64,000 nt of DNA, from positions 27,445 through 91,444 of the forward strand of contig DAIDIP010000015.1 of the NCBI GenBank assembly GCA_027451745.1, written 5' to 3'. The stretch's first letter is position 1; every line of letters begins with the position of its first letter. Below, one piece after another: positions 45,116-54,186 of the stretch. The notes below the pieces were generated by a model. The model ran no database searches and was not told where the DNA came from. It was given only the letters and a program-made list of their open reading frames with translations. Both the position numbers and the translations under genes were made by a program. The DNA is from Candidatus Melainabacteria bacterium (lineage in GTDB: Bacteria > Cyanobacteriota > Vampirovibrionia > Obscuribacterales > Obscuribacteraceae).

Positions 45116-45163
45116 AAGACCGCAGCTTACTTGGAAAAGAGCTGCGGTCTTTGTTTTGTGTTT
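45116..45163 (+). terminator. trp attenuator terminator
   Basis: AAGACCGCAGCT (45116-45127) and AGCTGCGGTCTT (45140-45151) form a perfect 12-bp stem with a 12-base loop, followed by a T-rich tract with a few G. It lies between the leader peptide and trpE, whose GAGG ribosome-binding site begins one base after the tract. I could not see a convincing antiterminator partner for its 5' arm. Confidence 0.85.
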
Positions 45164-45171
45164 GAGGATTG

Positions 45172-46602
45172 ATGATGGAAACCAGGGTTTTTATGCAAAT
45201 GCTACCGGGGGAGTCTTTTAAGGCTACTGAATTGTTTTCATCGCTTACTGATGATTGCAGTGATTCATTTTTATTTGAACTATCAGAGAATGGGGTTCCC
45301 AGGTATTCGATACTAGGGTTTGATCCAGTCCTGAAAATTATTTTTCGAGACGGCAAGGTGTTTATAAAAGAGCGTGGATGTAATTTTGTTAGAAACGAAA
45401 GAATAGACAATCCTATTTGCATTTTAAAAGAAATCCTTGATCAATATAAACTGTCTAGCTTTCCCAAAACAGAATTACCATTTATCGGTGGATTATTTGG
45501 TTATTTAGGATACGGGGCGTGTGCTTATTTAGATAATATTCCGCAGCAAAGTACCGATGTATCAAATGTATCTGATGGCCAATATGGACTTTATGACAGC
45601 ACATTGATTTTGGATCATGCTAGTAATGATCTATATGCTGTCAGTTTTAGGAGTGAGGCGTATTTGCAGAATCTCTGCGAAAAAATTAGTAGGCTATCGC
45701 AAATAACAGAAATTGATATTTCTAGTCCCTACAATATTAGTATTGACTCTATAGATGTGGACTGTTCGTTTAACAAACAAGAATATGCGCATGCCTTTAA
45801 GCAAACCAAGCGATATATAGAGCAGGGCGAAGTATTTCAGATTGTTTTGTCTCAACGCTTTTCTGGAAAATGCGAGTCTAACACTTTAGATGTTTATAGG
45901 ATTCTTAAGAGCAGTAATCCGTCTCCGTATTCGTTCTATTTCAAAACCTCGGACTTCGTTTATTTAGGCACATCTCCAGAAACATTTCTGCTAAGTAACA
46001 ACAATATAGTCATGCTCAAAGCCATCGCCGGAACACGGCGACGTGGTAAAGATCCTGAAGAAGATGCAAGATTGACAGAGCAATTGCAGGAGGATGAAAA
46101 AGAACTAGCGGAGCACTATATGTTAGTAGATCTTGCTCGTAATGATCTAGGGCGAGTCTGCAAACCAGGTTCAATTAGACTGGATGATATCGCTGCTATA
46201 AACAAATATGAACATGTTATGCATATGGCTACGACAGTTAAAGGTGAGTTAAGTTCAGACAAATCATGTTTTGATGCTTTTCAGAGTTGCTTTCCTGCAG
46301 GAACAGTTTCTGGAGCGCCAAAGATTCGGGCTATGGAGTTGTTAGCGAAAATTGAACCAGAAAGAAGAGGAATTTACGCTGGAGCAATTGGATATTTTGA
46401 TGCGCGAGGCAATATGGATAGTGCAATAGCTATTAGATCAGCGTTGATAAAAGATGGTATTGCGCATGTAAATGCTGGAGGTGGAATTGTTTTCGACTCG
46501 GACTTGGATGCAGAGTACGAAGAGAGTTTTAACAAAGCTAAAAGTGTTTTACGGGCAATTAAGGTAGCGGAGAGATTAAAATATGCAAACAGTGATAATT
46601 GA
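45172..46602 (+). CDS. trpE: Anthranilate synthase component I
   Basis: About 476 residues. Makes anthranilate from chorismate with TrpG. The N-terminal part has FELSENGVPRYSILGFDP, corresponding to the LLES feedback region. The chorismate-binding part shows GEVFQIVLSQRF, AGTRRRGKDPEEDARL, LVDLARNDLGRVC and FPAGTVSGAPKIRAMEL. TTG 45169, ATG 45172 and ATG 45175 are all possible starts; GAGG at 45164-45167 fits the ATGs. trpG overlaps the last 20 bases. Confidence 0.95.
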   Translation: MMETRVFMQMLPGESFKATELFSSLTDDCSDSFLFELSENGVPRYSILGFDPVLKIIFRDGKVFIKERGCNFVRNERIDNPICILKEILDQYKLSSFPKTELPFIGGLFGYLGYGACAYLDNIPQQSTDVSNVSDGQYGLYDSTLILDHASNDLYAVSFRSEAYLQNLCEKISRLSQITEIDISSPYNISIDSIDVDCSFNKQEYAHAFKQTKRYIEQGEVFQIVLSQRFSGKCESNTLDVYRILKSSNPSPYSFYFKTSDFVYLGTSPETFLLSNNNIVMLKAIAGTRRRGKDPEEDARLTEQLQEDEKELAEHYMLVDLARNDLGRVCKPGSIRLDDIAAINKYEHVMHMATTVKGELSSDKSCFDAFQSCFPAGTVSGAPKIRAMELLAKIEPERRGIYAGAIGYFDARGNMDSAIAIRSALIKDGIAHVNAGGGIVFDSDLDAEYEESFNKAKSVLRAIKVAERLKYANSDN

Positions 46603-47173
46603 TAATTACGATTCGTTCACTTTTAATTTGTTCCAATTATTGGCTGAGGTAAGTGCTGAAGAAATTAAAGTTCTACGCAACGATCAAATAAATATAAGTG
46701 GGCTAAAAATGCTAAAGCCCAAGCGCATTGTTTTATCTCCGGGGCCTGGACATCCGGCTACAGAAAAAGATTTTGGCGTATGTAAGGACATAATAAAAGA
46801 GGCACAAGCACTTAATTGTCCGGTGCTAGGCGTATGTTTAGGGCATCAAGGTATTGTGCAACATTTAGGTGGAAAAATTATAGGTGCACCACAAATAGTT
46901 CATGGTAAAGCAAGTGATATTTATATCAAAAAAGATTCACCAATTTTTTATGGGTTGCCGAAGACTTTTAAAGCTATGCGTTACCATTCATTGATTGCGG
47001 CAGAAGAGCAATTTCCAGAAGAGTTGAATATTATTGCGTGTGAAACTAAATGTAATTCAATAATGGCAGTTGAACATAAAGCTAAACCGCTTTATGGATT
47101 GCAATTCCATCCTGAATCAATTGGAACTCCGTTTGGCAAACAAATACTGAAAAACTTTATCGAAAAATGTTAG
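46583..47173 (+). CDS. trpG: Anthranilate synthase component II (glutamine amidotransferase)
   Basis: 196 residues, class I amidotransferase. VIIDNYDSFTFNLFQ and RIVLSPGPGHP start the domain. The nucleophile Cys is in VLGVCLGHQGI, and the His-Glu of the triad is in YGLQFHPES. It supplies ammonia to TrpE and might also serve folate synthesis as PabA. GGAGAG precedes the ATG. It overlaps trpE by 20 and trpD by 7 bases. Confidence 0.95.
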   Translation: MQTVIIDNYDSFTFNLFQLLAEVSAEEIKVLRNDQINISGLKMLKPKRIVLSPGPGHPATEKDFGVCKDIIKEAQALNCPVLGVCLGHQGIVQHLGGKIIGAPQIVHGKASDIYIKKDSPIFYGLPKTFKAMRYHSLIAAEEQFPEELNIIACETKCNSIMAVEHKAKPLYGLQFHPESIGTPFGKQILKNFIEKC

Positions 47174-48144
47174 ATCAAATTTCATGTAGAGACTTTTTAA
47201 CAGGCAAATTAAGCGAGCAGGATGCTTACTGCTATTTGCTTGACAGTAGCAAGCGCCAGCCTACTGCTTTGGCTATTAAAGAATTTGTCAGGAATATAAA
47301 AGAAATTAGCAGTGATTATTTAAACCAAATACCTGTAATAAATGTGGATTTAATAGATTGTTGCGGTACAGGTGGTAGCGGCTTAGCACATTACAATACT
47401 TCTACAACTGTGTCCTTCGTATTGGCAGCTGCTGGCTTAAAGGTAACTAAGTTTGGTAACCGTGCCATAACTGGCCAAAGTGGTAGCTTTGATTTTTTGG
47501 ATTCTCTACAAATTCCTGTGATTTCTTCCATTGAGACGACAATAGATATATTACAGGAAACCAACCTCGCTTTTGTATATGCAGGTCAGTTTTATCCTTT
47601 TCTTGCGAAATTCGGGCCAATTAGAAAAAGAATAGGCAGACCAACAATTATGAATATCATTGGGCCACTTCTAAATCCTTTCGATCCAAGTTTTAGACTA
47701 TTGGGTGCGGCGCAGGAGAATCATCAAATGGCAATAGGGCAATATTTGATTGAAGAAAGCAATAACAAAAATGCTTTTGTTGTGCATTCATATTCCGGTT
47801 TGGATGAATTGGATCCAAGCTCGAATAATAAGATTTTAGCTGTTAATAAATCAGGAATAAAAGAGAGGGAATTGATGGCAGAAAAAGGACTTGGTACTTT
47901 CACTAGACAATTGACAGCGGAGGTAAATGCTCAATATTTTAAAAAGATAGTTAGTGACTTTCATTCTTTACCTGAATATTTTCGGTCTTTGATCTTGCTT
48001 AATTCTGCAGCAGGCCTTGTAGTTAGCGGTAAGGCAAAAACATTTTTGGAAGGACAACATATAGCTGAACAACTTTTACTATCAGGGAAAGTGTTGGCCA
48101 AGTATGAGCAGTGTAGGAGAATTTATAATAAATATGCTAGGTGA
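47167..48144 (+). CDS. trpD: Anthranilate phosphoribosyltransferase
   Basis: 325 residues. Joins anthranilate to PRPP. DCCGTGGSGLAHYNTSTTVS is the PRPP loop. KFGNRAITGQSGSFDFLDSL, GPIRKRIGRPTIMNIIGPLLNP and HSYSGLDEL are typical. SGQSGSFDF replaces the more usual SSxSGSADvLEAL, a minor variation. The last 11 bases overlap trpC. Confidence 0.93.
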   Translation: MLDQISCRDFLTGKLSEQDAYCYLLDSSKRQPTALAIKEFVRNIKEISSDYLNQIPVINVDLIDCCGTGGSGLAHYNTSTTVSFVLAAAGLKVTKFGNRAITGQSGSFDFLDSLQIPVISSIETTIDILQETNLAFVYAGQFYPFLAKFGPIRKRIGRPTIMNIIGPLLNPFDPSFRLLGAAQENHQMAIGQYLIEESNNKNAFVVHSYSGLDELDPSSNNKILAVNKSGIKERELMAEKGLGTFTRQLTAEVNAQYFKKIVSDFHSLPEYFRSLILLNSAAGLVVSGKAKTFLEGQHIAEQLLLSGKVLAKYEQCRRIYNKYAR

Positions 48145-48922
48145 AATAATTGCTCACAAAAGAATTGAAATCGAAAAACAAAAGTTAGCTCAACCAGAAA
48201 GTTTATTGAGAGCAAATGTCCTGCGGGGCAGCAGTGCTTTTGTGAAGGTTTTACAACAACCAGGGCTTAAAGTCATCGCTGAAATTAAACCTAAGTCTCC
48301 CAGTTCTGGAATACTTGACTTGGATGTTTCCAGATCATTTGATTCACTTATATCGATTTACAATAAATATGCTTGTGCAATATCAGTTTTAACTGATTCG
48401 AAATTCTTCGGCGGTAGTATGCAATTACTTTCGCAAGTTGTACGCAATAGTGAGCATCCTGTACTATGCAAAGATTTTATTCTAGATCCTTATCAGTGTT
48501 TTTTGGCTAGAGAAGCTGGGTCCGAGGCTGTTCTTTTAATTGCAAAATTTTTGAGTGATAGCGAGCTGGAGCAGCTTGTGGATCAAATAATGATATTAGG
48601 AATGACGCCAATATTTGAGGTGCAAAATGAAAACGAATTACAACGTGCATTGTCATTTAAGCCAGAAGTGATATTGATCAATAATCGTAATTTGGATAAT
48701 TTTGTAATTGATCTTGAAACTACAATTAAACTCGCACCTCGGATACCTGAGGGCATTATTTGTATATCAGCAAGTGGTATAAATTCTGCTGAAGACATAA
48801 ATAAGTTATCGGACTATTGCACTAATTTTTTAGTTGGTTCAGTATTGATGCGCAGTTCAAATCTAGAAGCAACATTTGTCAATTTGACACATAGAGCATT
48901 GGCGAGTGGTGCGCAGGAATGA
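48134..48922 (+). CDS. trpC: Indole-3-glycerol-phosphate synthase
   Basis: About 262 residues from ATG 48134 (MLGEIIAHKRIEI), which matches the family N-terminus; an ATG at 48104 would add ten unconserved residues. VIAEIKPKSPSSGIL holds the catalytic Glu and Lys. SVLTDSKFFGGSMQLL, VLCKDFILDPYQ, INNRNLDNFVIDL and SASGINSAEDI follow. TIM barrel, normal length. Confidence 0.94.
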   Translation: MLGEIIAHKRIEIEKQKLAQPESLLRANVLRGSSAFVKVLQQPGLKVIAEIKPKSPSSGILDLDVSRSFDSLISIYNKYACAISVLTDSKFFGGSMQLLSQVVRNSEHPVLCKDFILDPYQCFLAREAGSEAVLLIAKFLSDSELEQLVDQIMILGMTPIFEVQNENELQRALSFKPEVILINNRNLDNFVIDLETTIKLAPRIPEGIICISASGINSAEDINKLSDYCTNFLVGSVLMRSSNLEATFVNLTHRALASGAQE

Positions 48923-48935
48923 GGATTATTGGATA

Positions 48936-49634
48936 ATGGTTGGAGAACGCCGAATACAAACTAAAATCTGCGGAATAGGTACCAACGTGGATGCAGAACT
49001 GGCAGTAGATGCTGGTGCTCAATATCTGGGATTTATCTTTGTTAGAGAGAGTCCACGCTATATAGAGCCAGATATTGCTAAAAGCATTGTACGTAATATA
49101 AAGCAAAGTGACGATCATTTAGATGCTGTACAAATTGTTGGAGTGTTTCAAAATCAATCTAGTTTGGTCATCGAAGAAATTCTAGAGCGAGTTTCTTGTG
49201 ACTTTGTTCAATTGCACGGCAATGAGACGCCGGAATTTTGTGAGAATTTATCTAAGCCGGTAATCAAAACTTTTCAAATTGCGGACAAAGAATCGTCGCA
49301 CGAATTATGTAAAACCCTGTATGCCAGGGGGAGCAATGCCTTTGCATGGCTGAATACAATTCACGAGTATCGTCACAAATGTAGCTATATATTGTTTGAT
49401 AAGCCTAAGGATTGCATAGAGACACAATGGCTAGGGCATGCAATAAAAAATCTTGTCGAAATCGAAAACGAACTCGGACAATATTTTTTTGGTGGGGGTG
49501 TAAATTCAAGTAATGTGTCCGAAGTATTGCAAACACTTTGTCCGAGTGTCTTAGATATCTGTTCAGGGGTTGAGGACGCGTACATGCAAAAAAGTAAAAG
49601 GAAACTTCAAGAATTGTTTTTGGTGACGAAATGA
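48936..49634 (+). CDS. trpF: Phosphoribosylanthranilate isomerase
   Basis: About 232 residues from ATG 48936 (MVGERRIQ). [20 protein letters not shown] carries the catalytic Cys, then [14 protein letters not shown] and FVQLHGNE. The C-terminal part ends [12 protein letters not shown] and LDICSGVED, where Asp replaces the usual VDVSSGVE context but keeps the Asp. The middle ([20 protein letters not shown]) is longer and less conserved than usual. It overlaps trpB by 4 bases. Confidence 0.9.
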   Translation: MVGERRIQTKICGIGTNVDAELAVDAGAQYLGFIFVRESPRYIEPDIAKSIVRNIKQSDDHLDAVQIVGVFQNQSSLVIEEILERVSCDFVQLHGNETPEFCENLSKPVIKTFQIADKESSHELCKTLYARGSNAFAWLNTIHEYRHKCSYILFDKPKDCIETQWLGHAIKNLVEIENELGQYFFGGGVNSSNVSEVLQTLCPSVLDICSGVEDAYMQKSKRKLQELFLVTK

Positions 49635-50803
49635 TGAACACAGGTAGATATGGACAATATGGGGGAATATACGTTCCAGAGACTCTTATGCCCGCTTTGG
49701 TACAATTAGAAAGAGAATTCTTAAAATTTAAAACAGATGAAGAAAACAATTTCTATTATAGAGAACTTTTAGCAAATTATGCTGGACGTCCAACGCCTAT
49801 TTATTATGCTGCCAACCTTTCAAAAAATTGGGGAAATAGCATTTATCTTAAGCGTGAAGATTTAGTTCATGGAGGTGCCCATAAAACTAATAATGCCATT
49901 GGCCAAGCACTCTTAGCTAAAGTAATGGGTAAAACGAGAATAATTGCTGAAACCGGTGCTGGACAACATGGGGTTGCCTGCGCTATGGCAGGAGCACTGT
50001 TTGGATTGAAGACCGAAATATATATGGGTGAAATTGACATTTTACGTCAGAATATGAACGTACAACGAATGGAGTTAATGGGCGCTAAAGTCCACGCCGT
50101 AAAAACTGGCAGTCGCACCCTTAAAGATGCAATTAATGAAGCGCTGAGAGATTGGATAAAAAACGTTGAACATACACATTATTTGTTGGGAACTGCAGCT
50201 GGCCCACACCCATTCCCTTCAATAGTGAAATTTTTTCAACAAGTCATTGGCGAAGAAGCACGAGCGCAAGTTTTATTGAAAAACAAAATCTTGCCAGATT
50301 ATGTGATTGCTTGTGTGGGAGGAGGTTCAAATGCGATTGGTATGTTTTCAGCCTTTTTAGATGATAGACAGGTCAAACTTGTAGGCGTAGAGGCAGGCGG
50401 TGAGGGATTGGATTCAAGTAAGCACGGGGCAGTACTTAACAAGGGTACAGTAGGTTGTTTGCATGGGATGAAGAGCAAAGTATTGCAAAATGAAGATGGA
50501 CAAATTCAAGAAGCACATAGTATATCTGCTGGTCTTGATTATCCTTCTGTAGGTCCAGAACATGTTTATTTGCAAGAAATTGGACGTGTTGAATATACAG
50601 CAATCACAGATAAAGAAGCTGTGCAGACTTATTATGAGTTAGCTCAATCTGAAGGTATTATCCCTGCTTTAGAAAGTTCGCACGCCCTTGCTTATGCGAA
50701 GCATTTATGTGAACAGAATAAAAATATTTCTGTGCTCATTAATTTGTCTGGGCGTGGGGATAAGGATCTGGCGGAGGTGGAAAAATATGGACAATCGCTA
50801 TAA
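49631..50803 (+). CDS. trpB: Tryptophan synthase beta chain
   Basis: 390 residues. Condenses indole with serine using PLP. It begins [17 protein letters not shown]. The PLP lysine is Lys85 in [41 protein letters not shown] (phosphate loop), [12 protein letters not shown] and NLSGRGDKD are all intact. It is the canonical TrpB1 type that pairs with TrpA. trpA overlaps the 3' end by 17 bases. Confidence 0.96.
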   Translation: MMNTGRYGQYGGIYVPETLMPALVQLEREFLKFKTDEENNFYYRELLANYAGRPTPIYYAANLSKNWGNSIYLKREDLVHGGAHKTNNAIGQALLAKVMGKTRIIAETGAGQHGVACAMAGALFGLKTEIYMGEIDILRQNMNVQRMELMGAKVHAVKTGSRTLKDAINEALRDWIKNVEHTHYLLGTAAGPHPFPSIVKFFQQVIGEEARAQVLLKNKILPDYVIACVGGGSNAIGMFSAFLDDRQVKLVGVEAGGEGLDSSKHGAVLNKGTVGCLHGMKSKVLQNEDGQIQEAHSISAGLDYPSVGPEHVYLQEIGRVEYTAITDKEAVQTYYELAQSEGIIPALESSHALAYAKHLCEQNKNISVLINLSGRGDKDLAEVEKYGQSL

Positions 50804-51620
50804 AAAAAGATTTGAGCAATTAAATATACAAAATCGCAAAGCGGTTATTCCATATAGCATGCTTGGTTTTCCCAATTCTCAGCAATCCTATGAAATTATT
50901 CGACAAATGATAAAGAGCGGTGTCTCGGCTCTAGAGCTGGGATTTGCTTTTAGTGATCCTGTGGCAGACGGTCCAATTATACAAAATGCTAGCTATAAAA
51001 CTATTGCTTCAAATTTTTCGGTTGTGAATGCCTTTGACTTAATAGCGGATGTAAGAAAAATAGATGAAGACATACCGATTGGAGTATTGGTTTATTTCAA
51101 TACTGTTTTGTCTCAAGGAATTGATAAATTTTTTAAGAAGGCAAAAGAATGTGGTGTTGACGGGGTACTCATTGCTGATTTACCGCCTGAAAATAGTATG
51201 GAAGTACAGCCTGCTGCACTAAAACATGGGATTGATCTTATTTTCTTGCTGTCGCCACTTACTGCGACAAATCGAATAAAAACAATACTTGCTCATGCAG
51301 GTGGTTTCCTATATTTGGTATCTCGCTTGGGAGTAACTGGGATTACTGAGCGGAACGCCATTGATGATTTATCTTTGACATCGCTTGTCAAAACTGTTCA
51401 GGAGCAAACAACTCTTCCTATATGTGCAGGCTTTGGTATTTCAAATCCTAATGATGTGCAAGCAATGTTGAACATTGGTGTGGACGGGATTATTACTGGC
51501 TCTCGGTTAATTGAAATAGTGCAAAATGATAATCGAGAAATGCTAGAACAATTAGATGAATTCTTTAACGATATGCTGGCGGTATGTGCAGGGCATCGTA
51601 CATTACCTCTTTTGAAATAG
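50787..51620 (+). CDS. trpA: Tryptophan synthase alpha chain
   Basis: About 277 residues from ATG 50787 ([12 protein letters not shown]), which has GGAGG just upstream inside trpB. Cleaves indole-3-glycerol phosphate to indole. The catalytic Glu and Asp are in [43 protein letters not shown] and [13 protein letters not shown] are family blocks. The last 56 bases overlap the 3' end of aroE on the opposite strand. Confidence 0.95.
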   Translation: MDNRYKKRFEQLNIQNRKAVIPYSMLGFPNSQQSYEIIRQMIKSGVSALELGFAFSDPVADGPIIQNASYKTIASNFSVVNAFDLIADVRKIDEDIPIGVLVYFNTVLSQGIDKFFKKAKECGVDGVLIADLPPENSMEVQPAALKHGIDLIFLLSPLTATNRIKTILAHAGGFLYLVSRLGVTGITERNAIDDLSLTSLVKTVQEQTTLPICAGFGISNPNDVQAMLNIGVDGIITGSRLIEIVQNDNREMLEQLDEFFNDMLAVCAGHRTLPLLK

Positions 51621-52437
51621 TGATGCCTGTCCAAAATTCAAAAGCATAGCGAGCTTGATGAATAAGCATAGACAAACCATCAATTGCAGGCAAGTTTCTT
51701 TTTATTGCTAAGTTGGTAAAAATTGGTTTTGAACCATCTTTTTGATAAACGACATCAAAACAGAAACAATTTTTAGGTAATTGATCTATCAGGCTAATTA
51801 GCCATTGGGCGGGTAATTCACTTAGTAAGCCGATTGGTGTTGCATTTACTGCTAAAGCAATCTGGTCTGATTTATTTGCATCATAAATTTCCAGGCTCAG
51901 GGAAGCACTAAGATTGTTGGTAATTTGACAGAGACTGGATTGCATTTCATTGATAAATGAATTTACTTTTTCTGAATCTCTACCTTTGAGATAGACTTTG
52001 GCCAAACCCATTTGGGCTAACGCAGCTACGATTGCTCTTGCTGCACCACCAACTCCGATTACCAAAGCAGTTTCATTTTTTAAATTGGCATTAAAAGCTT
52101 CCAAAAGAGCAATCTGGAAACCGATTGTGTCTGTGTTATGGCCGATCAGTTTCTCATTGTTGACTTTGACGGTATTTACTGCACCGGTTAGTTGAGCCTG
52201 GGCTGTTTTTTCACCGCACAATCTATATATGTCTTGTTTATAAGGGATAGTGACATTGAAGCCTGTAAGGCCGGAATCAAATATGGTCTTTAGATCTGAG
52301 TTTAATTTTTCAGGAGGAATATCAAAGAGACGATATTCTCCTTTCAACCCACATGCCTGCAAAGCGGCATTATGTAAAATGGGAGAAAGAGAATGAGATA
52401 AAGGATGACCGACTAAACCGAGCAAATATTCAGACAT
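51565..52437 (-). CDS. aroE: Shikimate dehydrogenase
   Basis: About 290 residues from ATG 52437 (MSEYLLGL); the TTG at 52455 only adds six residues. NADPH-dependent reduction of 3-dehydroshikimate. The substrate loop is GHPLSHSLSPILHNAAL, the catalytic Lys is in GFNVTIPYKQDI, and GVGGAARAIVAALAQMG is the nucleotide fold. IDGLSMLIHQA and FEFWTGI are near the C-terminus. The C-terminal 18 codons overlap trpA, and both proteins keep normal ends. Confidence 0.94.
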   Translation of the reverse strand: MSEYLLGLVGHPLSHSLSPILHNAALQACGLKGEYRLFDIPPEKLNSDLKTIFDSGLTGFNVTIPYKQDIYRLCGEKTAQAQLTGAVNTVKVNNEKLIGHNTDTIGFQIALLEAFNANLKNETALVIGVGGAARAIVAALAQMGLAKVYLKGRDSEKVNSFINEMQSSLCQITNNLSASLSLEIYDANKSDQIALAVNATPIGLLSELPAQWLISLIDQLPKNCFCFDVVYQKDGSKPIFTNLAIKRNLPAIDGLSMLIHQARYAFEFWTGITISKEVMYDALHIPPAYR

Positions 52438-52496
52438 ATAACACTTTTTATACAATAGCTATATCGCCAATTTGAGACAAGACCTGTTTAAGTGTC

Positions 52497-52502
52497 TATA
52501 AT
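52497..52502 (+). promoter_or_regulatory. Candidate -10 box for the 52685 gene
   Basis: A perfect TATAAT, with TTGAGA at 52472-52477 as a possible -35, though the 19-base spacer is long. It would give a leader of about 180 bases containing the palindrome TTATCTAAGATAA (52590-52602). The rest of the 250-base gap shows nothing else I can name. Confidence 0.35.
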
Positions 52503-52684
52503 CCACTAGCAATAAGGATTTACGGTTTTAGGAATTAATCACTTGATATCAATCCTAATATTAAAAAACCATTTCTTTATTATCGGCGATTATCTAAGAT
52601 AACGCTACGAATAGTCTTAAACATTTGGTGACCCCTTTCGTATAACAGGTGAACTCTGGACTTACTTACAAGTCGGGAGTATGT

Positions 52685-53140
52685 ATGTTTGCTTACATTA
52701 TTATTGGAATTGAGCTGGCGATTCTCTACTTTGTTTTTTGGGTGGTTTTTATTCGCGAACCAAGACCTAGAGAAATAAGGGCTGAACTATGGGGACGTTA
52801 TGCTTCTGCTGAAGAAGAGTTGCTTGAAAATACTAAGCAACCAGCCGTACCATCTATGTTGTTTATAGACCAAGAAAGATTGGACTCATACTTGCCAAGC
52901 AGGGTGAGTATACATTCTTACGGTGCAGGAAAATCGCGTAAGCGACGTCATAGAAAAGCAAACTCGCATGCAAATTGCTCTTGTATATGTCACGAAAGAA
53001 GTGTATCGCTCAATAATTATGGCTGGTGCGCACAAGCTAATGAAAAAATGCGTGCTGAACAAGCTAATCGCAAATTCGCTGAAAGATTTTTATTGCTGCT
53101 TAACAGGACATTGAATAATCTATCTGTAAAAATACCCTAA
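52685..53140 (+). CDS. Small membrane-anchored protein with a Cys cluster
   Basis: About 151 residues from ATG 52685, with GGGAG five bases upstream; a GTG at 52649 is in frame. One N-terminal membrane segment (FAYIIIGIELAILYFVFWVV, residues 2-22) is followed by a charged, probably cytoplasmic part with a basic run (KSRKRRHRK) and NCSCICHE, three Cys and a His close together. No family recognised. Confidence 0.6.
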   Translation: MFAYIIIGIELAILYFVFWVVFIREPRPREIRAELWGRYASAEEELLENTKQPAVPSMLFIDQERLDSYLPSRVSIHSYGAGKSRKRRHRKANSHANCSCICHERSVSLNNYGWCAQANEKMRAEQANRKFAERFLLLLNRTLNNLSVKIP

Positions 53141-53206
53141 AAAGCTTGCTGCAATTAAATCAAAATGTCACTATAGTAAAAGTGAAGAAATTGGCTTGGG
53201 TGAATT

Positions 53207-54184
53207 TTGTCAGAACTTCTTACTATTAGTAATCTCAAAAAGCATTTTCCTATTCATAAGGGATTTTTTGGCCGTCAAGTTGGCGCTGTGCGTGCTTTGG
53301 ATGGAATAAGTTTGGGTATCCAGTCAGGCGAAACTTTAGGGTTGGTTGGAGAGTCCGGTTGTGGAAAATCTACTTTGGGACGCGTAATGCTGCGTCTTTT
53401 ACCCGCCACAGAAGGAAGTGTCAATTTTGAAGGTACTGATGTTCTTTCTGCCGACAATAGGACTTTAAAAAAGTTGCGACGTGATTTACAAATAGTATTT
53501 CAAAATCCATATGCAAGTTTAGATCCACGTATGAGTGTTTTTGATATTGTTTCTGAACCGTTGGTGGTGCATCAAAATCTAAGCAAAAAAGAATTGCGGA
53601 CACGTGTACTGGAATTGTTAGAATTGGTTGGTTTGAATAAGGATATGGTTAATCGTTATCCTCACCAATTTTCAGGCGGGCAACGACAGCGTATTGGTAT
53701 TGCTAGGGCATTAGCTTTAAATCCACGCTTAATCGTTGCTGATGAGCCTGTTTCTGCTTTGGACGTTAGCGTTCAAGCACAGATTTTAAATTTATTACTG
53801 GATTTAAAAAAGGAATTTAAACTTACTTATTTATTCATTGCGCATAACCTGGATGTTGTTCGTTATATAAGCGATCGTGTTGCAGTTATGTATTTGGGCA
53901 AATTAGTAGAAATAGGGGATTGCTACGAGGTTTATAGACAACCACTGCACCCTTATTCGAAGGCATTGATTAGTGCTGCACCTGTACCTGATCCTAATTT
54001 TGATCGCAGTAAACGTATTGTATTGCAAGGTGATCTACCTAGTCCAGCTAATCCACCACCTGGATGTGCATTTCATACACGTTGCCCTATGTCCGAAGCA
54101 CGCTGCAAAGTTGAAGAACCAGTATTGCGAGAAATTCAGCCAGGACATTTTTCTGCTTGTCATTTTGCTGAGAAACTACAATAA
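53207..54184 (+). CDS. ABC transporter ATPase, oligopeptide/dipeptide type (OppF/DppF-like)
   Basis: 325 residues. Walker A GESGCGKST (48-56), signature FSGGQRQRIGIARAL, Walker B LIVADEPVSALD, H-loop IAHNL, and the C-terminal oligo-HPY extension (PLHPYSKALISAAPVPDP; CAFHTRCP) that may bind an iron-sulfur cluster in some members. It would power peptide or nickel import, but no permease, OppD or binding protein is in the window. The start is TTG 53207 with GGTGA just upstream. Confidence 0.88.
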   Translation: MSELLTISNLKKHFPIHKGFFGRQVGAVRALDGISLGIQSGETLGLVGESGCGKSTLGRVMLRLLPATEGSVNFEGTDVLSADNRTLKKLRRDLQIVFQNPYASLDPRMSVFDIVSEPLVVHQNLSKKELRTRVLELLELVGLNKDMVNRYPHQFSGGQRQRIGIARALALNPRLIVADEPVSALDVSVQAQILNLLLDLKKEFKLTYLFIAHNLDVVRYISDRVAVMYLGKLVEIGDCYEVYRQPLHPYSKALISAAPVPDPNFDRSKRIVLQGDLPSPANPPPGCAFHTRCPMSEARCKVEEPVLREIQPGHFSACHFAEKLQ

Positions 54185-54186
54185 AT

